DNA from: an uncultured Mycoplasmatota bacterium
GTDB taxonomy: Bacteria; Bacillota_I; Bacilli_A; RF39; UBA660
Length of the DNA: 55,842 nucleotides
Assembly: GCA_900552235.1 (NCBI GenBank)
Contig: URYZ01000002.1
Span: 1-55,842 of the forward strand
Direction: 5' to 3'
A program made the translations under genes and the position numbers. How positions within the stretch are numbered: the first letter of the stretch is position 1; every line of letters starts with the position of its first letter. Shown here in pieces: positions 42,414-51,228 of the stretch. Under the pieces are notes generated by a model, which had not been told where the DNA came from, made no database searches, and saw nothing but the letters and a program-made list of their open reading frames with translations.

Positions 42414-43877
42414 ATGGAAAAAATATATAAAGTTTTAGAAGAAAATATTAATAAAATAAAATATGAATATAAGTATTCTAAAGACTTAACATTTAAATAT
42501 TTAAAAATAAACAATTTAAATATATCCCTTGTTTATTTAAATACATTAGCTAGTGATGATGCGATTAATAATTATATTTTAAAAAGTTTAAATGACTTAA
42601 TTAAAACCAAAAAAGAACTTAAATATAAAAATATTTTAACTTATTTTAAGAGTTTTATACCAGGAAGTAATATAAAAGAAGAAGATACTTTTGATAAACT
42701 ATATGATTTAATTGAAAATGGCTTTACTTGTATATTATTTAATGATGAAAAAAAATATATTGCAGTAGAAACTAAAAAAGACTTATCAAGAGCCATAGAT
42801 ACTCCAAAAACAGAACAAACAATATCAGGCCCAAAAGATTCTTTTACCGAAAATTATAATATTAACATTGGGTTAATAAGAAAAAGGATTAAGTCAAAAG
42901 ATTTAATTTTGGAAGAATTTACTATTGGTAATTTAACTAATACCAAAGTTGGTATTTTATATATGGATAATATTATTGAAGATGAGCTTTTAAATGAAGT
43001 TAGAAAAAAATTAAGTGAAATTGAAATAGATGGTATAATTGACGCTAGTTATATAACAGAAATACTAAGTAGTAAAAATATTGTTTTACCTTTAATAACA
43101 GAAACTGAAAGACCTGATTTAGCTACAATGTCACTTCTTGAAGGAAAAGTTTTAATTGCTGTAGATAATTCGCCTTATATGGTAATAATTCCTACCTTCT
43201 TTAGTGATTTATTTAGTGCACCAGAAGACTACTACCAAAGAAGTAAAAATGTTACATTTACAAGAATTATAAGAATAACTGCTTTTTTACTTGCTATTTT
43301 ATTACCAGCCTTTTTTATAGCTATAACAACTTATAATCACGAAACAATACCACTTACATTAATAATTAATTTTGCTGCCCAAAGACAAGGTGTTCCTTTT
43401 CCTTCAATAATAGAAGCACTTTTAATGATTTTAATTTTCGAAATATTAAGAGAAAGTGATATTAGAATGCCAAGTTTAGGAGGAAGTGCTATTTCAATTC
43501 TTGGAGCAATTGTTCTTGGAGATGCCGCTGTTTCAGCAGGAATTGTATCTCCTATTATGGTAATAGTTGTTGCAACAAGTGCTATGTGTAGCTTAATGTT
43601 TTCCCATATTTCAATGGTTAATGCAATTAGATTTTGGCGTATTATTTTTATGTTATTTTCAACTATTTTAGGTTTACCAGGTTTATATTTTTGTATGTTT
43701 TTATTTGTTATATATTTATCTAGTTTAAAATCATTTGGAAAACCTTACCTTTATCCATTTGCTCCATTTAACTTTGAAGGAATAAAAGATACTTTACTTA
43801 AACAAAATATAAAAGAAATAAAAAAAAGAAATCCTCTTCTTACTGATAAAAATATTACAAGGAGTAAAAATCTATGA
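42414..43877 (+). CDS. gerKA: Spore germination receptor subunit A (GerKA-type)
   Basis: About 487 residues. The soluble N-terminal half (~1-290) contains the GerA-family signature region 'NIGLIRKRIKSKDLILEEF' and 'VGILYMDNI', followed by about five membrane segments ('IIRITAFLLAILLPAFFIAI' onwards) and the conserved 'RRQG'-like part 'AAQRQGVPFPSIIEALLMI'. It senses germinants at the inner spore membrane together with the B and C subunits. The ATG follows AAAAGGATGTG. It overlaps gerKC by 4 bases. The order A-C-B is that of gerK. Confidence 0.94.
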   Translation: MEKIYKVLEENINKIKYEYKYSKDLTFKYLKINNLNISLVYLNTLASDDAINNYILKSLNDLIKTKKELKYKNILTYFKSFIPGSNIKEEDTFDKLYDLIENGFTCILFNDEKKYIAVETKKDLSRAIDTPKTEQTISGPKDSFTENYNINIGLIRKRIKSKDLILEEFTIGNLTNTKVGILYMDNIIEDELLNEVRKKLSEIEIDGIIDASYITEILSSKNIVLPLITETERPDLATMSLLEGKVLIAVDNSPYMVIIPTFFSDLFSAPEDYYQRSKNVTFTRIIRITAFLLAILLPAFFIAITTYNHETIPLTLIINFAAQRQGVPFPSIIEALLMILIFEILRESDIRMPSLGGSAISILGAIVLGDAAVSAGIVSPIMVIVVATSAMCSLMFSHISMVNAIRFWRIIFMLFSTILGLPGLYFCMFLFVIYLSSLKSFGKPYLYPFAPFNFEGIKDTLLKQNIKEIKKRNPLLTDKNITRSKNL

Positions 43878-45010
43878 AAAAAATAAAAATTATTTTAATT
43901 TTAGTTTTAACTATTTTAATAAGTGGTTGTTCTTATAAAGAACTTAATGATTTAGCTATTGCAAGTGCTTTAGGTATTGATTATGAAAATAATGAATATA
44001 TTATAAGTGCTCAAATAATGGAACTTAAAAAACAAGAAAAAGAAGATACTTCTAGTGCTTTAATTTATTTAGGAAAAGGGAAAACTATTTCTGAAGCATT
44101 AAGAAATATTAGTTTAAAATATCCAAATTACTTATATTTAGGACATCTTGAATTAATAATAATAGGAAAAGGAGAAATTAATCATGGAATTAATAACTCA
44201 CTTGATTATTTTATTAGAACATCTGATGCTAGAAATGATGCTTTAATTTTAGTAAGTACAAAAAATAAAGCTTATGAAATAATAAATCCAAATGAAGAAA
44301 CTAAAGAAGAATTTCCTGTTAAAGATATTGTAACAACAATTAGAAATAGTAAAGAAAGAAATGGACTTGTTATTGAAAAAAACTATGAAGAATTAATAAA
44401 TGATTACTTAGAAAGAGGTATTAGTCAAATTTTAACTACTATTGAAAATGAAAAAGATGAAAACGATAATTATAAAGACACCATCCTTTCTAATATTGCT
44501 GTTTTTGAAAAAGGAAAATATGTAAAAGATTTAGATAAAGAAAGCGCTATTTCTTATAACTTAATAAACAATAATTTTGATAATGTATCCATTGATATTA
44601 TATATAACAATAAAGATGTAAGCGTTAGTTTAATTAAGCCTAAATGTAGTTTAGATTTAAAACTAGATAATGATAAAGTAATAGTAAACATTAATATTAA
44701 TGTTGAAGAAGGAGTTTTAAATATAAATGATAAAAAAACTTTATTAGATAAAAATTTTTTAAAAGATATAGAGAATATAACAAAGAAAAAAGTTGAAAGT
44801 TATATAAATAATCTTATAAATTTTAATATAGAAAATAACACCGATGTTCTAGGACTTAAAAATATAATATATAAAAAATATCATAAATCTTATAAAAAGT
44901 TTAAAGATAAAAATATATATGAAATAGCAAAAATAAATATAAATACTAATGTTCACTTATATAAGTATGGAAATATATATAAAAGTTTCTCAGGAGGAAG
45001 CCATGAATAA
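43874..45010 (+). CDS. gerKC: Spore germination receptor lipoprotein subunit C (GerKC-type)
   Basis: 378 residues. Lipoprotein signal with lipobox 'ILISGCS' (Cys19). The mature part shows the GerC pattern ('ELNDLAIASALGIDYENNEY', 'GKGKTISEALRNISLKYPNY', 'LYLGHLELIIIG'). It anchors outside the inner spore membrane and stabilises the receptor. AAGGAG precedes the ATG, inside the gerKA end. The 3' end overlaps gerKB by 8 bases. Confidence 0.94.
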   Translation: MKKIKIILILVLTILISGCSYKELNDLAIASALGIDYENNEYIISAQIMELKKQEKEDTSSALIYLGKGKTISEALRNISLKYPNYLYLGHLELIIIGKGEINHGINNSLDYFIRTSDARNDALILVSTKNKAYEIINPNEETKEEFPVKDIVTTIRNSKERNGLVIEKNYEELINDYLERGISQILTTIENEKDENDNYKDTILSNIAVFEKGKYVKDLDKESAISYNLINNNFDNVSIDIIYNNKDVSVSLIKPKCSLDLKLDNDKVIVNININVEEGVLNINDKKTLLDKNFLKDIENITKKKVESYINNLINFNIENNTDVLGLKNIIYKKYHKSYKKFKDKNIYEIAKININTNVHLYKYGNIYKSFSGGSHE

Positions 45011-46106
45011 TAAAGAAAAAATTGGTACAACAGAATTAACCTTTTTAGTAATGTCTATTTGCTTAGCTCTTTTCCCCGCTTTTGGAACAGCAACCGTTAT
45101 TAATTATGGGAAAAACACCGCTATTATATCCGTTATAATAGGAAGTATAATTGGTCTTATTCCTTTATTTATGATTTTATATATAACAAAATTCACTACC
45201 GATAAAAATATTTTAGAAGTGAATGATGAAAAATTTAAAATGTTTGGAAAATTTATAAATATTTTATATTTTATTGGCATCGTCTTTATTGGTTTTTGTA
45301 TTTCTTGGCAAGTAATAAATTTTACAATAAGTCATCTTTTAACAAGAACTTCTTATTATGTTGTTGGAATAATCCTTTTTTCAGTTATGTCTTATGCTAT
45401 TGTAAAAGGAAACGAAGTTATTTTAAGAAGTAATTTAATTCTTACTATGCTTGGAAGTGTTCTGTTTATATTTATTTTTATCTTTTTAATACCAAAGATA
45501 AAAATAGATAATTTTTTACCAATTATTAACGTTAAAAAAGCCTCTGTTATTAGTACAGCATTAATCGTACCTACTTTTATGGTGTATCCTTTAATATCTA
45601 TTCTTTGTATAAAAAAAGATGAAGTTAATGATAAAAGCAAATACAATAAATCCATTATAAAAGGCTATACTTTGGTAGTTATTATAATTATTGTATTTAT
45701 AATTTTTATAATAGGAATATATGGATCTAATATGGCAAGTTTATTTACCTTTCCTGAATACTATATCTTTAAAAAAATAAAAGCGTTTGATTTTATCTCA
45801 AGAATAGAAAATATTGCCGCCGCCTTAATTTATATAAGTTTCTTTGGAAATATGGCATCACTTATGAATTTTGCTAAAACTTGTGTAAAAAAAGCTTTAA
45901 ATCTTAAAAATGTTAGAGTAATAAATTTAGCAACTTATATTTTATCTATACTTGTTCCTATTTTAAGTATAATATTTTTTAAAAAATATCAGCATTTACA
46001 AATATTAAAATATTATCCAATAATATCAAGTATTTTACTAATTGCTTTAATAATTAATTTTATTTTACTATTTATAGCAAAGAAAAAAAATAATCTTTAT
46101 CCTTAG
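45003..46106 (+). CDS. gerKB: Spore germination receptor subunit B (GerKB-type)
   Basis: About 367 residues with about ten membrane segments of the APC-transporter superfamily ('GTTELTFLVMSICLALFPAF', 'RIENIAAALIYISFFGNMA'). GerB subunits are thought to bind the germinant. AGGAGG stands immediately upstream of ATG 45003; the frame extends 18 codons upstream inside gerKC, without such a site. Last gene of the operon; a bidirectional terminator follows. Confidence 0.94.
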   Translation: MNNKEKIGTTELTFLVMSICLALFPAFGTATVINYGKNTAIISVIIGSIIGLIPLFMILYITKFTTDKNILEVNDEKFKMFGKFINILYFIGIVFIGFCISWQVINFTISHLLTRTSYYVVGIILFSVMSYAIVKGNEVILRSNLILTMLGSVLFIFIFIFLIPKIKIDNFLPIINVKKASVISTALIVPTFMVYPLISILCIKKDEVNDKSKYNKSIIKGYTLVVIIIIVFIIFIIGIYGSNMASLFTFPEYYIFKKIKAFDFISRIENIAAALIYISFFGNMASLMNFAKTCVKKALNLKNVRVINLATYILSILVPILSIIFFKKYQHLQILKYYPIISSILLIALIINFILLFIAKKKNNLYP

Positions 46107-46116
46107 ATTATTTTTT
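46086..46116. terminator. Bidirectional terminator after the ger operon
   Basis: 9-bp stem (AAATAATCT/AGATTATTT around 46088-46113) with T-rich flanks on both strands, shared by gerKB and the convergent unknown gene. Confidence 0.8.
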
Positions 46117-46518
46117 TATTCTTTTTAAACTATTTTTAATATCTTTTACTTCACTTTTTGTACTAAAACTATTTATTAATTTTTTAAATGTTTCTAATTC
46201 TTCATTAGTTAATTCTTTATAATTATAGATTACACTTAATTCTTCTTTTTTAATATGAGTATAACATTCTGCAACAAGTAAACCTTCTTTATATTCACCA
46301 TATAAATAAAACGATAAATCATTAGAAGTTAATAAATCAGTTAATATCCTTTTATTATTTATTATTTTTTCTTCACATACTAAATATAAAGGTAATTTTT
46401 TATATAATTTTTCATCTTTGTTTTTAACAAATGACTTAAAATCTAAATAAATAGGATAATCATCAATAAATTTTTCTACTATTTTTATTTTATCAAGTGG
46501 TATAAATACATATTCCAT
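46108..46518 (-). CDS. Hypothetical protein
   Basis: About 136 residues, soluble, mixed charge, no signal peptide. I do not recognise the family. Visible pattern: 'IPLDKIKIVEKFIDDYPIYL' and 'LTDLLTSNDLSFYLYGEYK'. The ATG at 46518 sits after AGGTGATTTTA. A good promoter (TTGACA, 17 bases, TATTAT at 46537-46565) lies upstream, so it is transcribed on its own. Confidence 0.75.
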   Translation of the reverse strand: MEYVFIPLDKIKIVEKFIDDYPIYLDFKSFVKNKDEKLYKKLPLYLVCEEKIINNKRILTDLLTSNDLSFYLYGEYKEGLLVAECYTHIKKEELSVIYNYKELTNEELETFKKLINSFSTKSEVKDIKNSLKRIKK

Positions 46519-46536
46519 TAAAATCACCTAGTTAAT

Positions 46537-46565
46537 ATAATAATTTTAAAAATACTTTTTGTCAA
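46537..46565 (-). promoter_or_regulatory. Promoter of the 46108-46518 gene
   Basis: -35 TTGACA (46560-46565), 17-base spacer, -10 TATTAT (46537-46542) on the minus strand. The -35 overlaps the end of the preceding gene. Confidence 0.7.
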
Positions 46566-46984
46566 CAATATTTTATTTTACAAAATTCACTTAATTTAAT
46601 TATTTCTAATTCATTTAAATCTTTTATGTTTATATAAAACTTATTTCCTTTTTTATATGTTTTTTTATTATTATTAAAAATAAAAAAGTCATCACTTTCT
46701 AAAAGTATTTTACTATCATAAAGTATATTTATTTTTAAATCGCAAAAATCTGGAAAAAAGTCTAAATCATCTTCTTTAATACATTCAAATATTAATCCAT
46801 ACAAGTCATTTTGATATATTTTTATTTTATAATAACCTGATAACTTTATTTTATAAATTTTTCTTATCCTTATTAATAAATCTTTAATGTTTTCTTCTAT
46901 ATCTTTTCTATTTTTCATATCATAATTTATTAAATATTTATTAACATAAATAATAAAATTATCATTTTTTATATCAACTTTCAA
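46562..46984 (-). CDS. Hypothetical protein with UUG start
   Basis: About 140 residues, Lys/Ile/Asp-rich, no signal peptide or membrane segment. The pattern 'EDDLDFFPDFCDLKINILYD' and 'FYINIKDLNELEIIKLSEF' is not familiar to me. AAGGGTGATTATT places the start at the TTG (46984), giving MKVDIKNDN; a GTG at 46993 lies inside that ribosome binding site. It stands between the engB terminator and the promoter of the next gene, so it appears monocistronic. Confidence 0.75.
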   Translation of the reverse strand: MKVDIKNDNFIIYVNKYLINYDMKNRKDIEENIKDLLIRIRKIYKIKLSGYYKIKIYQNDLYGLIFECIKEDDLDFFPDFCDLKINILYDSKILLESDDFFIFNNNKKTYKKGNKFYINIKDLNELEIIKLSEFCKIKYC

Positions 46985-47022
46985 AATAATCACCCTTAAA
47001 TATCTAATTTATTGTATGAAAA

Positions 47023-47048
47023 AAGAAACTATAATGTTTCAGTTTCTT
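47023..47048 (-). terminator. Terminator of ackA-nrnA-engB
   Basis: 8-bp stem (47023-47030, 47041-47048) followed by T6 on the minus strand, over the engB stop. Confidence 0.8.
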
Positions 47049-47646
47049 CTTTATTTTCATTTAAATTTAATAATTCATCAAGATACTTTAAAACAGGTTC
47101 TTTACCTAAAGTTGTTTCACTTGAAAACAAAAATATATTATCCTCTTCTTTTAATTTTAATGTATCAATAATTAATTTTTTATGTTTTTCTCTTTTAGTA
47201 GTTGCTATTTTATCTGCTTTTGTAGCAATAATTGTAACAGGCAAATTATAATATTTTAAAAAGTTATACATTAAAATATCATCTTCACTTGGTTTATGTC
47301 TTAAATCAACCAGTAAAAAAGTTCTTTTTAAATTTTCTCGTTTTTCTAAGTATTCTTCAATCATTAATCCGAATTTTTTTTGTTCTTTTTTACTTACTGA
47401 AGCATAACCATAACCTGGAACATCAACAAAATAAAATAAATCATTTAATAAATAAAAGTTTAAATTTCTTGTTTTTCCTGGAGTGCTTGATGTTCTAGCT
47501 AACTTTTTTCTACCTGTTATAGTATTAATAAAACTTGATTTACCAACATTACTTCTACCTACAAGTAAAAATTCAGCTTTTTTGTCTTCTGGATATTGAC
47601 TTCTTCTAACAGCACTTACAACAAGTTCAGTTGTATTAATCTTCAT
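47029..47646 (-). CDS. engB: Ribosome-biogenesis GTP-binding protein YsxC/EngB
   Basis: About 205 residues. TrmE-Era-EngA-like GTPase needed for 50S assembly: G1 'GRSNVGKSS', G3 'DVPGYGYA' and G4 'TKADK'; also 'RTSSTPGKT' in switch I. The ATG at 47646 is preferred over a GTG at 47655 that is next to AAAGGA. It overlaps nrnA by 11 bases. Confidence 0.96.
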   Translation of the reverse strand: MKINTTELVVSAVRRSQYPEDKKAEFLLVGRSNVGKSSFINTITGRKKLARTSSTPGKTRNLNFYLLNDLFYFVDVPGYGYASVSKKEQKKFGLMIEEYLEKRENLKRTFLLVDLRHKPSEDDILMYNFLKYYNLPVTIIATKADKIATTKREKHKKLIIDTLKLKEEDNIFLFSSETTLGKEPVLKYLDELLNLNENKEETETL

Positions 47647-48598
47647 ATACTTCACTTTCCTTTATATATTTTTCACATGCTTTATCTAAATCTTTTATTA
47701 AATATTCAACTTCTTCAAATGAAACAAGTCTTGCTCCACTTGCAAGTTTATGCCCTCCACCATTATATTTTTCGGCAATTTTATTAATTTCAGGACCACG
47801 AGATCTTATTGATACTCTTATACAACCATTTCTTGTATCTTCTATTGCACTAAGCCATACAAGAAGTTCATCAACATTATTAAATTCATTTATTGCTCCC
47901 CCACTTGATGCTGAATCAATATCATATTTACTCATTATTTCATCAGTTATTTTAATATATCCAACACCATTTTCTGTTACTTTCATATTCATTGCCATAT
48001 AGCCTTTTAATCTAATTTCATTAAGAGGTCTTCTGTAAAGTTTAGCATAAAGTTCTGTTATATCAAAATTATATGTTTTTATAAGATCTCCTATACAATA
48101 GAAAGTATCACTTGTTGTATTGTTAAACAAAAATCTTTCTGTATCTGATGCTATGCCTAAAAATATTATTTCTGCAATTTCTTTATTCATTTTAAGTGGT
48201 GTATTTTTTATTAAATCATAAACCATTTCTGATGCACTTGATTTTTCTTCATCAATAAGCTCAATATCACAATATTTTTCAATAAATGGATGATGATCTA
48301 TTTTAATACTGTAAGTATAATTATTAAAATCTCCAAGATCAAGTCTTTTTAAATCTGGTGTATCTACTGAAATTAATAAACAATCATCAAGACCTTCAGG
48401 TATTTTATCCATATGTCCTATATAATTAAATCTAACTGTTCCTGTCCCTATTTCATATACTTTTTTATTTGGAAAAGTAAGTTCAATCGTTTTTTTAAGA
48501 GCAGTTTGACTTGCCATAGCATCAGGATCAACTTTAATATGCCTTGCTATTACAATGTTTTCATATTTTTTTATTTGTTTATAAATACTTTTATACAT
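47636..48598 (-). CDS. nrnA: DHH-family nanoRNase/pAp phosphatase NrnA
   Basis: 320 residues. It degrades 2-5-mer RNA and dephosphorylates pAp (family knowledge). The N-terminal DHH domain has 'RHIKVDPDAMASQ', 'SVDTPDL' and the DHH motif 'KIDHHPF'. The C-terminal DHHA1 domain has 'SIRSRGPEINKIAEKYNGGG' and the RNA-binding 'GGGHKLASG'. Follows ackA by 17 bases; translationally coupled to engB. Confidence 0.93.
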   Translation of the reverse strand: MYKSIYKQIKKYENIVIARHIKVDPDAMASQTALKKTIELTFPNKKVYEIGTGTVRFNYIGHMDKIPEGLDDCLLISVDTPDLKRLDLGDFNNYTYSIKIDHHPFIEKYCDIELIDEEKSSASEMVYDLIKNTPLKMNKEIAEIIFLGIASDTERFLFNNTTSDTFYCIGDLIKTYNFDITELYAKLYRRPLNEIRLKGYMAMNMKVTENGVGYIKITDEIMSKYDIDSASSGGAINEFNNVDELLVWLSAIEDTRNGCIRVSIRSRGPEINKIAEKYNGGGHKLASGARLVSFEEVEYLIKDLDKACEKYIKESEVYED

Positions 48599-48615
48599 TT
48601 AATAACACCTAAATT

Positions 48616-49794
48616 CTATTTTACTAAAAAGTATGTATCTTTAGCAATCATTAATTCTTCATCTGTTGGAATTACCCATACATCAATTTTAGAATCATCA
48701 TCACTTATTTTAATTTCTTCTCCGCGAGTATTATTATTTTCTTCATTTAATGTAACTCCAAGAACTTTTAAGCCTTCGATTATTTCTTTTCTAGTTTGAA
48801 TACCATTTTCACCAACACCTGCGGTAAAGATAATTGCATCACATCCACCAAGTTCTACATAATATTTAGCAATGTAATCTATTACTCTTCTTACATACAT
48901 TTTATTAGCTAAAATACATCTTTCATTTCCCTGTTTTATACCATCTTCAATATCTCTAGCATCACTTGATACACCACTTATTCCTAAAAGACCACTTTCT
49001 TTATTTAAAATAATATCAATTTCACTTGATGTTTTTCCTAATGTTTTTTCCATATATGGAATAATCGAAGCATCAATATCTCCAGAACGTGATCCCATAA
49101 CAAGCCCTGCATTTGGTGTAAATCCCATTGAAGTATTAAGACATTTGCCATTTAATACTGCACTTATACTTCCACCATTTCCAATATGACATGTAATTAA
49201 TTTAGTATCATTTCTTCCAAGAATTTCATTCATTCGCATAGAAACATATCTATGACTAGTTCCATGAAAACCATATCTTCTTACATCATATTTTGTATAC
49301 CATTCATATGGAACAGCATATAAAAAGTTTTCTTCAGGCATTGTTTGATGGAATGCTGTATCAAAAACTACTACTCCTTTTGCATTAGGAAGTGTTTCAT
49401 TTGCAGCTTTTATACCTGTTATAGTCGCAGGATTATGAAGTGGCGCAATTGAAATATATTTTTCTAAATTGTTAATAACTTCTTCATCTGCAAATACTGC
49501 TTTATTATATAATGCTCCACCTTGAACTGCACGATGACCTATTCCTTTTATTTCTTCTAAACTAGTAACAACTTTATTTTCTAAAAGTTCACTTACTAAA
49601 TAATTAAAAGCATCTTTGTGATTTTTTAATTCTACTTCTTTTTTAATCTTTTCTCCATTGTATTTAATTGTATAAAAACTACCTTCTATACCTATTCTTT
49701 CAAATACCCCAGAAATTAATAAATTTTCTTCAGGCATTTCATATAATCTAAATTTAAGTGATGAACTACCTGCATTAACTGATAATATTTTCAT
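48616..49794 (-). CDS. ackA: Acetate kinase
   Basis: 392 residues, full length. It interconverts acetyl phosphate and acetate with ATP formation. Visible motifs: 'VNAGSSSLKFRLYE', 'GHRAVQGGALYNKAV', 'VVFDTAFHQTMPEENFLYAV', 'YGFHGTSHRYVS', 'CHIGNGGSISAV', 'FTAGVGENG'. AGAGGAATT precedes the ATG. No pta gene lies in the window. Divergent from the anchored protein at 49919. Confidence 0.98.
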   Translation of the reverse strand: MKILSVNAGSSSLKFRLYEMPEENLLISGVFERIGIEGSFYTIKYNGEKIKKEVELKNHKDAFNYLVSELLENKVVTSLEEIKGIGHRAVQGGALYNKAVFADEEVINNLEKYISIAPLHNPATITGIKAANETLPNAKGVVVFDTAFHQTMPEENFLYAVPYEWYTKYDVRRYGFHGTSHRYVSMRMNEILGRNDTKLITCHIGNGGSISAVLNGKCLNTSMGFTPNAGLVMGSRSGDIDASIIPYMEKTLGKTSSEIDIILNKESGLLGISGVSSDARDIEDGIKQGNERCILANKMYVRRVIDYIAKYYVELGGCDAIIFTAGVGENGIQTRKEIIEGLKVLGVTLNEENNNTRGEEIKISDDDSKIDVWVIPTDEELMIAKDTYFLVK

Positions 49795-49918
49795 ATAAAT
49801 TCCTCTTTTCTACATAACTATAATAACATAAAATATGTAAAATTTCCAATAAATATTTATTTAACTTTCTATAAATAATATTTTATAATATAATTAAAGT
49901 ATAAAAAGGAGGAAATAT

Positions 49919-50638
49919 ATGAAAAAAAATAAAATACTTGTAACATTTTTAATTATATTTATTGTAATTTCATTCTTACTTGGAAGTTACATCATTTATA
50001 AAGAATACTTTAAAGATAACAAATGTGATGATCCAAAATCAGAAATTAAGGAAAATACTAACTATGTTGTTGATTTAGTAAATGTAAAAAAAGAACTTAA
50101 ATATGTTGGTTCTTGTAGTATCGAAGGTGGTAAAGGAAACATTGATGTCAAATTACCTAAGATTAATATTGATACTACCAATGCAAAGAAACTTAATAAT
50201 TTAATTCAAACAGATTATAAAAAAGAATATGAAATCTCATCTAAAGATGAAACTAATATGGCTTATATTGATTCTTCATATAAATATGTCGTTAGAAATA
50301 ATATTATTTTCTTATATGTTGAATCTACTTTAAATATAGGTTGTGGAAGTGGTAGTGAAACAACTAAAAATTATTATTTTGATATTAAAAATGATAAAAT
50401 CTTAACAACTGAAGAAGGATTTAAAAAAGCAGGATATTCTTTAGATGATTTAAGAACTGAAGCTTATAAATCATGGAACTATCAATATACATGTGAAAAT
50501 GGTGAAGTTAAAACTGTTGAAGAAAGTATTTCTCCATGGGATATAACTTTTGATATGTGTGATAAAAATGCATGTGGATGCGGATTAAAAATTATTAATG
50601 AAAATCTTTTAATATATTATGTTAAAGAATGTGCTTAA
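49919..50638 (+). CDS. Membrane-anchored extracellular protein, unknown
   Basis: 239 residues. One N-terminal membrane segment (~8-30), then an acidic extracellular region with six or more Cys ('SCSIEGGKGNIDVKLPKINI', 'LNIGCGSGSETTKNYYF', 'FDMCDKNACGCGLKI'). The layout resembles the DUF3298/DUF4163-type domains found in sporulation- or stress-linked anchored proteins ('ESTLNIGCGSGSE ... FDIKNDKILTTEE'). AAGGAGG precedes the ATG; TTAACT-17-TATAAT (49861-49889) is a plausible promoter. A terminator at 50648-50671 follows. Confidence 0.75.
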   Translation: MKKNKILVTFLIIFIVISFLLGSYIIYKEYFKDNKCDDPKSEIKENTNYVVDLVNVKKELKYVGSCSIEGGKGNIDVKLPKINIDTTNAKKLNNLIQTDYKKEYEISSKDETNMAYIDSSYKYVVRNNIIFLYVESTLNIGCGSGSETTKNYYFDIKNDKILTTEEGFKKAGYSLDDLRTEAYKSWNYQYTCENGEVKTVEESISPWDITFDMCDKNACGCGLKIINENLLIYYVKECA

Positions 50639-50647
50639 AACTTTAAA

Positions 50648-50671
50648 AAATGCAAAATTAAATTTGCATTT
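50648..50671. terminator. Bidirectional terminator between 49919 gene and sortase
   Basis: Perfect 9-bp arms (50648-50656, 50663-50671), 6-base loop, T-rich on the plus strand; it also lies just after the sortase stop. Confidence 0.85.
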
Positions 50672-50673
50672 TT

Positions 50674-51228
50674 TTATTTGCAAGTAACAACTAATCTTAA
50701 ATCATCACTTACACAAGTAAGAAGAATAATAACTCTTTCATCACCTCCTTCAAATATAGAATAATCATCTTTTTTAATTATTTTTTTAGAAACAACTTTA
50801 TACTTATAAGTATAAAATTTACTTCCAATAATTACCTCATCACCTATTTTAAGTTTATTTAAATTTTTAAAAACATAAATATTATTATGACCTGCTAGTA
50901 AAGTTATACCTGTTTTACTATCAAGATCTTTTAAATCTTTATATAACCCTACAACATTTTTATTTAAAATATTATCACTTGTGCCTAACATAATAAATTT
51001 ATTTATATTATATTTATCTATTTTTATATATCCTATATAATTATTATTTTTCATTAATAAATCTTTCTCTTTTATTATTGGTGGTCTTTTATAATTATTT
51101 TCTATTTTTGTTGTTATTATATAATTTTTATTATAATTATATTTAAAATAATTATATATTGCTATACTACTTACTATACTTAACATAATTATTAATACTA
51201 ATTTAATTATCTTTATACTTTTTTTCAT
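50674..51228 (-). CDS. Sortase paired with the thioester adhesin
   Basis: About 184 residues. One N-terminal anchor (~8-28) and an extracellular beta-barrel. The catalytic triad is His114 ('LLAGHNN'), Cys172 ('LLTCVSDD') and Arg178 ('LRLVVTC'). It cleaves an LPxTG-like signal and links the protein to the wall or to another pilin. The upstream gene ends with MPNTS, its likely substrate. The start (51228) lies inside the end of that gene, giving about 26 bases overlap, so the two are co-translated. Short for class A or D; class not resolved. Confidence 0.92.
   Translation of the reverse strand: MKKSIKIIKLVLIIMLSIVSSIAIYNYFKYNYNKNYIITTKIENNYKRPPIIKEKDLLMKNNNYIGYIKIDKYNINKFIMLGTSDNILNKNVVGLYKDLKDLDSKTGITLLAGHNNIYVFKNLNKLKIGDEVIIGSKFYTYKYKVVSKKIIKKDDYSIFEGGDERVIILLTCVSDDLRLVVTCK

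Noticed and set aside
44949..45002. Longer start for gerKB
   Set aside because: The 18 extra codons lie within gerKC, and AGGAGG stands right before the ATG at 45003.
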